NCBI GenBank assembly: GCA_034189085.1
Contig: JAXHVH010000008.1
Location: forward strand, 3,062-67,061
Reading direction: 5' to 3'
Origin: M55B129 sp034189085
GTDB taxonomy: Bacteria > Bacillota > Dethiobacteria > DTU022
Length of the DNA stretch: 64,000 nucleotides
Position 1 is the first letter of the stretch. Each line of letters starts with the position of its first letter. The translations under genes and the position numbers were made by a program. Positions 44,340 through 53,237 of this stretch are shown one piece after another. Below the pieces are notes generated by a model. That model did not search any database, was not told the DNA's origin, and worked only from the letters and a program-made list of their open reading frames with translations.

Positions 44340-44612
44340 GTGAACAAATCTGAACTGGTTGATCTGGTTGCAGAGAAAGCGGGAATGTCCAAAAAGGACA
44401 GTGAAAAAGCGGTTAAAGCGGTGCTGGAAAGCATAACTGACGGTCTGGTGGGTGGGGATAAAGTACAGCTGGTAGGTTTTGGAACTTTCGAGGTCCGCAA
44501 GCGTAAAGAAAGAGAAGGGCGCAACCCGGCTACGGGAGAAAAAATCAAAATTAAGGCTTTGAAGGTTCCTGCTTTTAAACCGGGCAAAGCATTGAAGGAA
44601 AAAGTAAAATAA
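44340..44612 (+). CDS. hup: HU-family nucleoid protein
   Basis: A 90-residue histone-like protein, normal HU length. MNKSELVDLVAEKAGMSKKD and GFGTFEVRKRKEREGRNPATG (arm with the GRNP DNA-intercalating motif) identify it. GTG start with GAGGAGG nine bases upstream. In B. subtilis this slot holds yabO, yabP and yabQ; HU here is followed by a terminator. Confidence 0.97.
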   Translation: MNKSELVDLVAEKAGMSKKDSEKAVKAVLESITDGLVGGDKVQLVGFGTFEVRKRKEREGRNPATGEKIKIKALKVPAFKPGKALKEKVK

Positions 44613-44653
44613 CTTAACAGTTATTATAAATATTGAAAATTATTGCTGTCATT

Positions 44654-44680
44654 AAATCCTCCTCTGGAGGATTTTTTTTA
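44654..44680 (+). terminator. hup terminator
   Basis: AAATCCTCC-TCT-GGAGGATTT and eight Ts; textbook intrinsic terminator. Confidence 0.92.
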
Positions 44681-44798
44681 AAAAGTATACCTTTCTTTAA
44701 ATGGCAAAATAAGTTATTATTATCCTGTAAGGGCAGGAAATTGATCTTTTCTGTCGAAGTGCATTAAAAATAGATGGTTGTGAGACGGTGAGTCCAAA

Positions 44799-45134
44799 AT
44801 GAAAGCTAAAAACAGGACCGGGAAAAAAGAGGTATCAGTTTTCCCCCGGCAGTACAGAGAGACTAATTATAGCTCTTACCGTTTGGTAAGTGCTGTTGGC
44901 ATATTAGTGATAGTTGCTCTGTTGCTGATGATCGGGGCCCAGTATGTCAAGCAATGCATGGTCAAAGATGAACTGGCCGAATATGAAGCCCGCATTGATG
45001 AACTCGAAATCCGCAGGGAGATGCTGAAAGGAGAGATTGAAAGGCTTCAGGATCCCGAATACATTGAAGTGATGGCTCGGGACAGGCTGGGTTTGGTAAA
45101 GCCCGGAGAGGAAATATTTCAACTGGGGGATTGA
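44799..45134 (+). CDS. divIC: Septum formation initiator DivIC/FtsB family
   Basis: A 111-residue single-pass membrane protein. Residues ~30-47 (SAVGILVIVALLLMIGAQYV) form the helix, then a coiled coil (ELAEYEARIDELEIRREML). The C-terminal MARDRLGLVKPGEEIFQL is the DivIC/FtsB tail. It joins FtsL and DivIB at the septum. In B. subtilis divIC also precedes yabR. Confidence 0.92.
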   Translation: MKAKNRTGKKEVSVFPRQYRETNYSSYRLVSAVGILVIVALLLMIGAQYVKQCMVKDELAEYEARIDELEIRREMLKGEIERLQDPEYIEVMARDRLGLVKPGEEIFQLGD

Positions 45135-45201
45135 CAATAGTAACATAATCGTTATAATACTTTTAGTTATGATTTAAAAATAACGCAAGGAGGAGTTTTT
45201 C

Positions 45202-45615
45202 ATCAAGAAGGAAATTAAAGTTGGCAGTATTCTGGAGGGAGTGATTACCGGGATCACAAAATTCGGAGCCTTTGTGGAACTACCTGGTGGAACAACAGGC
45301 CTTGTCCACATATCCGAAATAGCAGACGAGTACGTAAAAGACATCAATGATTTTTTTAAAAAAGCGGACAAAGTAAAAGTTAAGGTGCTCTCGGTAGAAA
45401 GCAATGGAAAAATAGGCCTTTCGATCAGGCAGGCGGTAGAAGGGTATTCGCCTAACAAGAAGAACAGCAGGAATAAACCTGATACAACAAGCAAGACCTC
45501 ATTTGAAGACAAAATGAGCCGTTTTCTCAAGGAAAGCGATGAACGCCTGCTTGATTTGAAGCGCAATACCGAATCAAAAAGAGGCGGCCGTGGTTCTTTC
45601 AGGGAAGCTTTTTAG
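45202..45615 (+). CDS. yabR: S1 RNA-binding domain protein (YabR-like) with apparent AUC start
   Basis: A 137-residue protein: S1 domain at ~6-75 (VGSILEGVITGITKFGAFVEL, quoted short; GTTGLVHISEIADEYV), then a basic linker. S1 starts upstream of the first ATG/GTG/TTG in frame: GTG 45241 would cut off the first S1 strand and lacks a ribosome site. AAGGAGGAG at 45187-45195 stands 8 bases before ATC 45202 in frame, so ATC is the likely start. Homologues begin close to here. Followed by a terminator. Confidence 0.8.
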   Translation: MKKEIKVGSILEGVITGITKFGAFVELPGGTTGLVHISEIADEYVKDINDFFKKADKVKVKVLSVESNGKIGLSIRQAVEGYSPNKKNSRNKPDTTSKTSFEDKMSRFLKESDERLLDLKRNTESKRGGRGSFREAF

Positions 45616-45650
45616 TTAGGATATCGTCAGTTTAGTGATTAATCAAAAGG

Positions 45651-45674
45651 CACTCTGGATCAGGGTGTTTTTTT
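45651..45674 (+). terminator. Terminator after yabR
   Basis: CACTCT/AGGGTG stem (6 bp) and T7. Confidence 0.75.
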
Positions 45675-45725
45675 ATCTTTCCGATATAACTCTTTTGCCT
45701 TTCGATGAAAAGGTAGTGAGTAATC

Positions 45726-47135
45726 TTGGATCAAGTGGAAAAAGTTAAGAATTTTATAAAAGAACATAGCTTATTAACCGGTGGAGAAACAGTAGTCGCT
45801 GCTGTGTCGGGAGGGCCGGATTCGCTTTGCCTGCTTCACATGCTCGGCAGAGCCCTCCATGAATTAAAACTGAAAATAGTTGTGGCTCATCTTAACCACT
45901 GCCTCAGGCCCGAGGCAGGTAAAGAAGCTTTATTCGTCGAAAAAATTGCCGCTGACTGGTCTATGCCTTTTGAAATGAGAGTAGTTGATATCCGGGCTTT
46001 AAAAAAAGAGCGCCAGATTTCGGAAGAAGAAGCGGGACGCCTGGCCAGGTACAATTTATTCCGCGAGGTGGCGGCAAAATATCATGCTTCCGCTGTAGTT
46101 CTCGGGCATCACCGTGATGACCAGGCTGAAACTGTGTTGTTGAATATAATCAGGGGTACGGGAGTTGACGGTTTAGCCGGGATCCTGCCATGCCGCCGGG
46201 GGGATGGACTGAAGTTCCTGAGGCCGCTGCTTTGCCTGACCAGGAAAGAAATTGAAGCATATTGCAATGCCAAAGGTTTGCAGCCCTGCACAGACAGCAG
46301 TAATCTGGAGACTAATTATACCCGCAATAAACTGCGCCTTGAACTAATACCCAGACTGGAAAAGGAATTCAATCCACGCATACGTGAATCTCTTTCAGGT
46401 CTGGCTTCGCTTGTTTTAAAAGATCGATTGTTCATGGACAATTTGACCGAAAAGCATAGCCGAAGATTGATGAGGGATGGGGGAAATAAAACGGTTGTCA
46501 AGCGAGCTGCCTTGATGACTTTGCCGGGAGCTCTGCAAGGCCGGGTATTACGGCGGATTTTGGAAAAAAGTGGTTTGACAGAAGCCCCTGGCAGAGAGCA
46601 CATTGAAGCTCTGCTGGATATGGTAAAGGAAGGCCGGAGAGGTTGGATTTATACTCTGCCCGGAGCGGTCCATGTTTATGACGACGGTCGTTTCCTTCAG
46701 TTTTTCAAAAAGGGAGAACCACAGCAATTATCATCGGTCCCGATTCAGCTTACCCTCCCTGGCAGAACAGTGATACCGGGAAAGGGCTCGGTAACGGCCT
46801 GCATTGTCAAACCGGACCAGCTTTTCTGGCCGCCTCCGGCCTGCCGGGCTTACCTTGATTATGATAAAATCGACCACAAAAATTTGGCCATTCGATTTCG
46901 CTGGGCGGGGGCCCGCTTTTACCCCCAGGGTGCTTCCGGAAGCAGGAAGCTGAAAAAATTTTTTATTGATCAGAAAATACCAGCTCCGGAACGGGCTTCA
47001 GTGCCGCTCTTGACTACCGGAGACGAAATAATCTGGATTGTTGGTAAAAGGATTGCTCATCCATACAGGGTTACGGGAGAAACAGAACGGGTTTTACTCC
47101 TGGAATACAGGGTTTTTAAAAAACGGCGGTTTTAA
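45726..47135 (+). CDS. tilS: tRNA(Ile)-lysidine synthase
   Basis: A 469-residue enzyme that converts C34 of tRNA-Ile2 to lysidine. PP-loop motif AVSGGPDSLCLLH (~27-40), GHHRDDQAETVLLNIIRG, and DSSNLETNYTRNKLR are specific. The C-terminal TilS domains follow (FDYDKI ... IRFRWAGARFYP). TTG start. Ends 121 bases before hpt, as in B. subtilis tilS-hprT-ftsH. Confidence 0.96.
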   Translation: MDQVEKVKNFIKEHSLLTGGETVVAAVSGGPDSLCLLHMLGRALHELKLKIVVAHLNHCLRPEAGKEALFVEKIAADWSMPFEMRVVDIRALKKERQISEEEAGRLARYNLFREVAAKYHASAVVLGHHRDDQAETVLLNIIRGTGVDGLAGILPCRRGDGLKFLRPLLCLTRKEIEAYCNAKGLQPCTDSSNLETNYTRNKLRLELIPRLEKEFNPRIRESLSGLASLVLKDRLFMDNLTEKHSRRLMRDGGNKTVVKRAALMTLPGALQGRVLRRILEKSGLTEAPGREHIEALLDMVKEGRRGWIYTLPGAVHVYDDGRFLQFFKKGEPQQLSSVPIQLTLPGRTVIPGKGSVTACIVKPDQLFWPPPACRAYLDYDKIDHKNLAIRFRWAGARFYPQGASGSRKLKKFFIDQKIPAPERASVPLLTTGDEIIWIVGKRIAHPYRVTGETERVLLLEYRVFKKRRF

Positions 47136-47256
47136 CGGGTCTGAAAAGGCAGGCTGGTGCAATAATTAGTTTTACGAAGCCTGGACCCGGAAGCGGCTTT
47201 TTCTGCATAGCTCGGGATTGGCCCGGGTAAAATAACAGGGAAAAGGTGGTAACCAG

Positions 47257-47781
47257 GTGGCGAAAGAGGAGTTGGAAGTAATGCTCAGTGCAGAAGAAAT
47301 CGGTAAGAGGGTGCGGGAACTGGCCTCCAATATTTCAGCTGATTATAAGGGACGGAAACCTCTCCTGATCGGGGTTTTAAAAGGAGCGGTGGTCTTTTTA
47401 AGCGATCTGATTCGCAGCCTTGATATACCGGTGGAAATTGACTTCATGGCTGTCTCAAGTTATGGCGCCGATACAGCGTCTTCCGGGGTTGTGCGCATAC
47501 AAAAGGACCTTGATCGTAGTATCAAGGATAAGGATGTTTTAATCATAGAAGACATTGTCGATACCGGCCTTACCCTCAGTTATCTCAAGGAAAACTTAAG
47601 CAGTCGTCAGCCAAGAACCTTAAAAGTGGCGACTCTTCTTGATAAGCCGGATCGTCGTAAAGTAGAGTTTGATCCCGATTACTGCGGGTTTACCATTCCT
47701 GACCGTTTTGTCATCGGCTATGGATTGGATTATAATGAGGATTATCGTCAGCTGGCCGATCTTTGTATTTTAAACGCCTGA
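47257..47781 (+). CDS. hpt: Hypoxanthine phosphoribosyltransferase
   Basis: A 174-residue purine salvage enzyme. PRPP motif VLIIEDIVDTGLTLSYL (~103-119) and FVIGYGLDYNEDYRQL at the C terminus are typical. GTG start with AAGGTGG 7 bases upstream. Uses PRPP from prs. Confidence 0.96.
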   Translation: MAKEELEVMLSAEEIGKRVRELASNISADYKGRKPLLIGVLKGAVVFLSDLIRSLDIPVEIDFMAVSSYGADTASSGVVRIQKDLDRSIKDKDVLIIEDIVDTGLTLSYLKENLSSRQPRTLKVATLLDKPDRRKVEFDPDYCGFTIPDRFVIGYGLDYNEDYRQLADLCILNA

Positions 47782-47903
47782 TCAAGAATACATGAGCCTG
47801 ATTTCATTTATTTGCGGGATTGTGATTTAATTGCTTGTGATCTGCCGATGTGTTAAAATAAAGCGTAGGATTTGCAAGCTTTATATGGAGAGGAGGGTGC
47901 TTA

Positions 47904-49955
47904 TTGAGCCCCTTTTTGAGACAAATTACATTCTACCTGGTCATAACCCTGGTAGTAATTGTATTACTTTCTACGTTCAATACCGGTACTGCACCGGAAG
48001 AAATAAGTTATGATCTATTTGTCCGCAGTTTGGAAAGCGGTGAAGTAGAAAAGGTTGATATGTACGGCAATGAAATCGAAGCTGTGCTTACTGACGGAAC
48101 CGTTGTTACCACCTATCATCCCGATGATCACAACCTGACTGAACTGTTGCTGGAAAATGAAGTAGTTTATGACAACAATCCGGCACGCGGACCAAGCTGG
48201 TGGCAGAGCGCCCTGACCTACCTGATCCCCTTTCTGCTGTTAATGGGTATATTCTTTTTCTTTATGCAGCAGACTCAGGGTGGCGGTAATAAGGTCATGA
48301 ATTTTGGTAAGAGCAGGGCCCGCCTGCAGGAAGGGGAGAAAAAAAGGGTTACTTTTAACGATGTAGCCGGTGCTGACGAAGAAAGAGCGGAGCTTTCTGA
48401 AGTAGTTGATTTTTTGAAAGATCCGCGTAAATATATCGAAATTGGTGCCCGTATTCCTAAAGGGATTCTGCTAGTTGGACCACCGGGAACCGGTAAAACA
48501 CTTTTAGCCCGTGCTGTTGCCGGTGAAGCGGGCGTTCCCTTTTTCAGCATCAGCGGATCTGATTTCGTGGAAATGTTCGTCGGAGTAGGAGCATCACGTG
48601 TGAGGGATATGTTCGAAAATGCAAAGAAAAACTCACCCTGTATTGTGTTCATTGATGAAATCGATGCTGTGGGGCGGCAGCGTGGCGCCGGCCTGGGTGG
48701 TGGGCATGACGAAAGGGAACAAACTTTGAACCAGCTCCTGGTGGAGATGGACGGTTTCGATGTCAATGAAGGGATTATTATCATTGCCGCTACCAACCGG
48801 CCTGATATTCTAGATCCAGCCCTTCTTCGCCCCGGTAGATTCGACCGTCAAATTACGGTTGGGCTGCCAGATGTCAAGGGTCGAGAAGAGATTTTGAAGG
48901 TGCATTCAAAGAATAAACCTCTTGCCGAGGAAGTGGATTTAAAGGTAGTTGCCCGCGGCACACCCGGTTTTACCGGTGCTGATCTGGAAAATGTTATCAA
49001 TGAAGCGGCACTCCTGACGGCACGTATTTCCGAAAAACAGATAAGCATGACAGAAATGGAAGAAGCAGTGGAGAGAGTGGTAGCCGGAACACAGAAAAAA
49101 AGCAGGGTTATCAGTGCCTTTGAGAAAAAGATAGTTGCTTACCATGAAGCGGGGCATGCCCTGGTTGGTTATCTTCTGCCTAATACCGATCCGGTTCACA
49201 AGGTATCGATAATCCCTCGTGGCCGGGCCGGTGGTTACACCCTCATGTTTCCGGAAGAAGACAGATATTATATGACCCGATCCGAATTGCTGGATCGAGT
49301 AAGCACCCTGCTTGGGGGAAGAGTGGCTGAGAAACTGGTGCTTAACGACATCAGCACCGGTGCTCAGAATGACCTGGAGAGGGCTACTCAGATAGTTCGG
49401 CAGATGATAATGGAATATGGTATGAGTGATGCCCTCGGCCCCATTACCCTGGGCAAAAAGCATGATCAGGTTTTCCTGGGTCGAGATCTGGCACGGGATC
49501 GTGATTACAGCGAAGAAATTGCCAAGGCAATCGATCAGGAAGTCAGGAAAACCATGGATAACTGTTACCAGATTGCTGAGGATATCCTGGAAAAAGAAAG
49601 GGATAAGCTGGAGAGAATAGCTTTAGCCCTGATGGAAAAAGAAACTCTCGATGCCGAGGAAATCAAAGCCCTGGTTGAGGGAAAAGAATTACCGGCAGTA
49701 GAAAAACAGAAAGAGCAGAAGCTTGATGAGCTGCAGAATGAGGAAAATATTTCTGACAGTGATGATGACGAGGTCGAAGTGGCGGAACCTGACAATAACC
49801 AAGGGGATGAAAGTGTCAGGAAGGCTTCATCCGTCGAAGAGAGAGTTGTTTCCGATACGAAAAAAACGGAGATATTAAAGAAAAAGGAAGAACGACGGGC
49901 TTCTTTCCAGCAGCGGCCCGGTGATCAGAAAGAAAAACCGGAAGAAGAATTGTAG
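47904..49955 (+). CDS. ftsH: ATP-dependent zinc metalloprotease FtsH
   Basis: A 683-residue membrane AAA+ protease. Two transmembrane helices (~8-24 and ~105-120) flank an exposed domain. Walker A GPPGTGKT (~196), Walker B CIVFIDEIDAVG, SRH ATNRPDILDPALLRPGRFDR, and the zinc site HEAGH (~418) with the later Asp are intact. The last ~70 residues are an acidic, Lys-rich tail after the core. TTG start with GGAGGG upstream. Confidence 0.97.
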   Translation: MSPFLRQITFYLVITLVVIVLLSTFNTGTAPEEISYDLFVRSLESGEVEKVDMYGNEIEAVLTDGTVVTTYHPDDHNLTELLLENEVVYDNNPARGPSWWQSALTYLIPFLLLMGIFFFFMQQTQGGGNKVMNFGKSRARLQEGEKKRVTFNDVAGADEERAELSEVVDFLKDPRKYIEIGARIPKGILLVGPPGTGKTLLARAVAGEAGVPFFSISGSDFVEMFVGVGASRVRDMFENAKKNSPCIVFIDEIDAVGRQRGAGLGGGHDEREQTLNQLLVEMDGFDVNEGIIIIAATNRPDILDPALLRPGRFDRQITVGLPDVKGREEILKVHSKNKPLAEEVDLKVVARGTPGFTGADLENVINEAALLTARISEKQISMTEMEEAVERVVAGTQKKSRVISAFEKKIVAYHEAGHALVGYLLPNTDPVHKVSIIPRGRAGGYTLMFPEEDRYYMTRSELLDRVSTLLGGRVAEKLVLNDISTGAQNDLERATQIVRQMIMEYGMSDALGPITLGKKHDQVFLGRDLARDRDYSEEIAKAIDQEVRKTMDNCYQIAEDILEKERDKLERIALALMEKETLDAEEIKALVEGKELPAVEKQKEQKLDELQNEENISDSDDDEVEVAEPDNNQGDESVRKASSVEERVVSDTKKTEILKKKEERRASFQQRPGDQKEKPEEEL

Positions 49956-49980
49956 GGAGCCATTTATGGCTCCTTTTTTA
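49956..49980 (+). terminator. ftsH terminator
   Basis: GGAGCCA-TTTA-TGGCTCC and six Ts. Confidence 0.92.
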
Positions 49981-50011
49981 TTACCAGGACAAGGGGCTGA
50001 AAGATCGCATA

Positions 50012-50965
50012 ATGACCGGTGGGTTAACAGATATAGAGGGAATTAAAGTAGGGGTGGTTTCCAATAACGGAGCGGCTACGGGGCTAACCATTGTTCTTAT
50101 TGAAGAAGGAGCAAGGGCAGCTGTGGAAGTACGGGGGTCGGCTCCGGGAACCAGGGAAACTGATCTCCTCGTACCGGGGCGACTTGTTGATTCTGTTCAG
50201 GCGATAATGCTGTCCGGAGGGAGCACTTTTGGACTAGATGCCGCATCAGGAGTGGTCAGGTACCTGGAAGAACATGAAAAAGGATTTCCGGTCGGCGGCA
50301 TTCGTGTTCCTATTGTTCCGGCAGCCGTAATTTTTGACCTTTTTATTGGTGACTGCACCATACGGCCGGATGCCGAAATGGGCTACCGGGCCTGTATTGC
50401 TGCGACAGCTGGCCCCGTGCCGGAAGGTTCGGTCGGCGCCGGAACCGGTGCTACTGTAGCCAAATATTACGGTATGCCCGGTGCAATAAAGTCCGGCCAG
50501 GGTTCGGCTGCAGTCTGCAGCGATTCTCTCACCGTTGCCGCTCTGGTTGTGGTTAATGCATTCGGGGACATATACGATCGAAATGGCAGGCTGTTGGCTG
50601 GTCCTCGAAACCCGGAAAGCGGTTTAATGGAAAATACAGACGAACTTTTAAAAAAAGCAGGCGATGCCGGAAGTGATGGAGGCAATACAACCCTTGCTGC
50701 AGTAGCAACTAATGCTTCTCTGGACGGTCCCGCCCTGACCAAAGTCTGCCAGCTTGCCCATGATGGGTTTGCCCGATCGATCTGGCCGGTTCATACCATG
50801 TGGGATGGTGATACTGTATTTGCCATTTCTAAAGGCAATCTTTCCGCTGATGTCAGCCTGGTGGGCATGATGGCTGCCGAAGCGGTAAGCCTGGCCATAG
50901 AAAGGGCTGTTCAGAAGGCATCTTCTCTCCTGGGTATACCGGCACTCTGCGACCTGGCAGAATAA
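50012..50965 (+). CDS. P1/DmpA-family (S58) peptidase
   Basis: A 317-residue Ntn-fold aminopeptidase-like protein. LTDIEGIKVG, AIMLSGGSTFGLDAASGV and VGAGTGATV are conserved, and GGNTTLAAVAT marks the self-cleavage site where the new N-terminal Thr would act as nucleophile. Family substrates vary (aminopeptidase, beta-peptidase, aryl-amidase), so none is assigned. Weak AAGGGG ribosome site. It is alone between ftsH and fhs. Confidence 0.88.
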   Translation: MTGGLTDIEGIKVGVVSNNGAATGLTIVLIEEGARAAVEVRGSAPGTRETDLLVPGRLVDSVQAIMLSGGSTFGLDAASGVVRYLEEHEKGFPVGGIRVPIVPAAVIFDLFIGDCTIRPDAEMGYRACIAATAGPVPEGSVGAGTGATVAKYYGMPGAIKSGQGSAAVCSDSLTVAALVVVNAFGDIYDRNGRLLAGPRNPESGLMENTDELLKKAGDAGSDGGNTTLAAVATNASLDGPALTKVCQLAHDGFARSIWPVHTMWDGDTVFAISKGNLSADVSLVGMMAAEAVSLAIERAVQKASSLLGIPALCDLAE

Positions 50966-51162
50966 CTCTCCAGGAAGCACGGATATTTCTCATATGTTAT
51001 TGTATTGATATACCATGATTGATTTTCCCTTATTTTTAATCAATTAAGTGCAAGATATAGCGGAATGGGGCAGGAATTGGAGCCGTTTTGTTGAATAAAA
51101 GTTTTTATCTGCGAGAAATGTGGGATGAGATTGTAAATATAAACAATAAGGAGGTTTTTTGT

Positions 51163-52926
51163 ATGCCGTTGGATCCGACAAAACATGCTGACTGGGAGAT
51201 AGCTGAAGCCGCAGAAGCAAATATGAAAAATGTTCACCAGTTAGCTGAGGAACTGGGCCTTGACAAAGAGGAACTGCTTCCTCACGGTCACTACGTGGCC
51301 AAGGTTGATTACAAAAAAATACTGGAGAGATTAAAGGATAACCCCGACGGAAAGTATATTGATGTAACGGCAATCACCCCAACCCCTCTCGGAGAAGGAA
51401 AATCAACATCGACTATGGGGTTGACCCAGGGACTGGGCAAACGCGGGAAAAAAGTTATGGCGGCTATCCGCCAGCCTTCCGGTGGTCCAACCATGAATGT
51501 CAAGGGTTCGGCTGCCGGTGGAGGGCTTTCACAGTGTATCCCCCTCACGCCCTTCTCACTCGGTTTGACCGGCGACATTAATGCGATCATGAATGCTCAT
51601 AATTTAGCCATGGTTGCCTTAACTTCGCGGTTGCAGCATGAATTTAACTCCACCGATGCTTTCCTTGAAAGAAACAATGTAAAAAGGTTAAATATCAATC
51701 CACGTAATGTGGAAATGAAATGGATTATCGATTTTTGCGCCCAGGCACTCCGTAATATTGTTATCGGGCTGGGAGATCGAAAAGACGGTTTTATGATGAG
51801 TTCAGGTTTTGCCATTGCTGTCTCCTCAGAAGTTATGGCCATTCTGGCTGTAGCCAGGGATTTAAAAGACATGCGGGAAAGAATGGGCAGGATTGTGGTT
51901 GCTTATGACAAGAGAGGCAATCCGGTAACTACCGAGGATCTGGATGTAGCCGGCGCGATGACTGCCTGGATGGTTGATGCTATCAATCCAAACCTCCTGC
52001 AGACGATCGAGGGGCAGCCGGTACTGGTGCATGCCGGGCCTTTTGCCAATATTGCTATCGGACAGTCTTCGATCATTGCCGACCGGGTCGGTTTAAAATT
52101 AAGCGACTACCATATCACCGAGTCCGGTTTTGCCGCTGATATTGGCTTTGAAAAATTCTGGAACCTGAAGTGCCGCATGTCCGGCCTTACTCCCCACTGT
52201 GCAGTACTCGTAGCTACCATTCGGGCCTTGAAATGTCACGGCGGTGCTCCACTGCCGCTGCCCGGTCAGCCTCTTGATCCAGCTTACAACGAGGAAAATC
52301 TCAAGTGGGTTGAAAAAGGCTGTGAAAACCTTATTCACCATATCAAGACAATTAAAAAATCCGGTATCAGTCCGGTGGTTTGTCTCAACCATTTCCATAC
52401 CGATACTGACAATGAAATTAAGCTTGTCCGCCGTATGGCTGAAGAAGCTGGAGCCAGGGTTGCTCTTTCCAAGCACTGGCAGTACGGGGGTGAGGGCGCT
52501 CTTGAATTCGCGGATGCGGTTATTGAAGCATGCGAAGAAAAGAACGATTTTAAATTCCTCTATGAACTCGATACCCCCCTTAGGGAGCGCATTGATCTTA
52601 TTGCCAGGGAAGTTTACGGCGCAGACGGTGTGGAATACTCTGCCGAAGCCCTTGAAAAAGCGAAGAAAATGGAAGGAGATCCCAAATTCCAGAAAATGGG
52701 TACCTGCATGGTCAAAACTCACCTCAGCCTGACCGACAATCCCATGCTGAAAGGTGTACCGAAAGGCTGGAAGCTTTTCGTTCGTGATATCCTTACCTAT
52801 GGTGGAGCCGATTTCGTTGTCCCGGTGGCCGGTTCTATTTCCTTGATGCCGGGAACTGCTGCCAATCCGGCTTATCGCAGGGTCGATGTAGATGTAAATA
52901 CCGGAAAGGTTGAAGGTCTGTTCTAA
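51163..52926 (+). CDS. fhs: Formate-tetrahydrofolate ligase
   Basis: A 587-residue enzyme: formate + THF + ATP to 10-formyl-THF. TPTPLGEGKSTSTMGLT is the P-loop, HAGPFANIAIGQSSII and TESGFAADIGFEKFW are conserved, and the end VNTGKVEGLF matches. It is about 30 residues longer than the Moorella-type enzyme (e.g. inserted HEFNSTDAFLERNN), indicating a divergent subfamily. AAGGAGG is 8 bases before ATG 51163. With fdhA it forms the start of the methyl branch of the acetyl-CoA pathway or the reverse (inference). Confidence 0.95.
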   Translation: MPLDPTKHADWEIAEAAEANMKNVHQLAEELGLDKEELLPHGHYVAKVDYKKILERLKDNPDGKYIDVTAITPTPLGEGKSTSTMGLTQGLGKRGKKVMAAIRQPSGGPTMNVKGSAAGGGLSQCIPLTPFSLGLTGDINAIMNAHNLAMVALTSRLQHEFNSTDAFLERNNVKRLNINPRNVEMKWIIDFCAQALRNIVIGLGDRKDGFMMSSGFAIAVSSEVMAILAVARDLKDMRERMGRIVVAYDKRGNPVTTEDLDVAGAMTAWMVDAINPNLLQTIEGQPVLVHAGPFANIAIGQSSIIADRVGLKLSDYHITESGFAADIGFEKFWNLKCRMSGLTPHCAVLVATIRALKCHGGAPLPLPGQPLDPAYNEENLKWVEKGCENLIHHIKTIKKSGISPVVCLNHFHTDTDNEIKLVRRMAEEAGARVALSKHWQYGGEGALEFADAVIEACEEKNDFKFLYELDTPLRERIDLIAREVYGADGVEYSAEALEKAKKMEGDPKFQKMGTCMVKTHLSLTDNPMLKGVPKGWKLFVRDILTYGGADFVVPVAGSISLMPGTAANPAYRRVDVDVNTGKVEGLF

Positions 52927-52971
52927 GCAGATGATTATTTGCCTGTATTAATTGAGTATTGCTCAATTGTG

Positions 52972-53000
52972 ACGGGATGCCTTCAGGGGCGTCCCGTTTT
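52972..53000 (+). terminator. fhs terminator
   Basis: ACGGGATGCC/GGCGTCCCGT (one G-T pair) then TTTTAT. It is the probable insertion target of the intron fragment that follows. Confidence 0.85.
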
Positions 53001-53006
53001 ATATGG

Positions 53007-53221
53007 GTGCGCCGCATGGGCATTGTTAAGCTGGCGGTGAAAGTCCGCTGCAGGCCTGACAGTAAGAGCCATTGTCTGATGGAAAGGTGGCCGCTGTGAT
53101 GCGGAATCTAAAGGAAACTTAAGTAAGCAAAATCCCGGCCTGCTGAAATAGAAACACCAAGTAAAATCTTGAAGTGTTTCCGTATATAATTCCTGTGTGA
53201 GGAGTAAGAACTGGGGAAGGG
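53007..53221 (+). mobile_element. Remnant of a group IIC intron (5' end, domain I)
   Basis: Begins GTGCGCC, the group II 5' end, 10 bases after the fhs terminator stem. It continues with GGTGAAAGTCCGCTGC, GTGGCCGCTGTGATGCGGA, GAATCTAAAGGAAACT and GAAACACC ... GGTGTTTC-like pairing region, which follow the order of domain I in group IIC introns such as that of Oceanobacillus. Nothing like domains V/VI or a reverse transcriptase follows: folK's 3' end comes at 53238. It is therefore a truncated remnant. Ends are approximate. Confidence 0.75.
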
Positions 53222-53237
53222 GTTTTATCCTGAGTGA

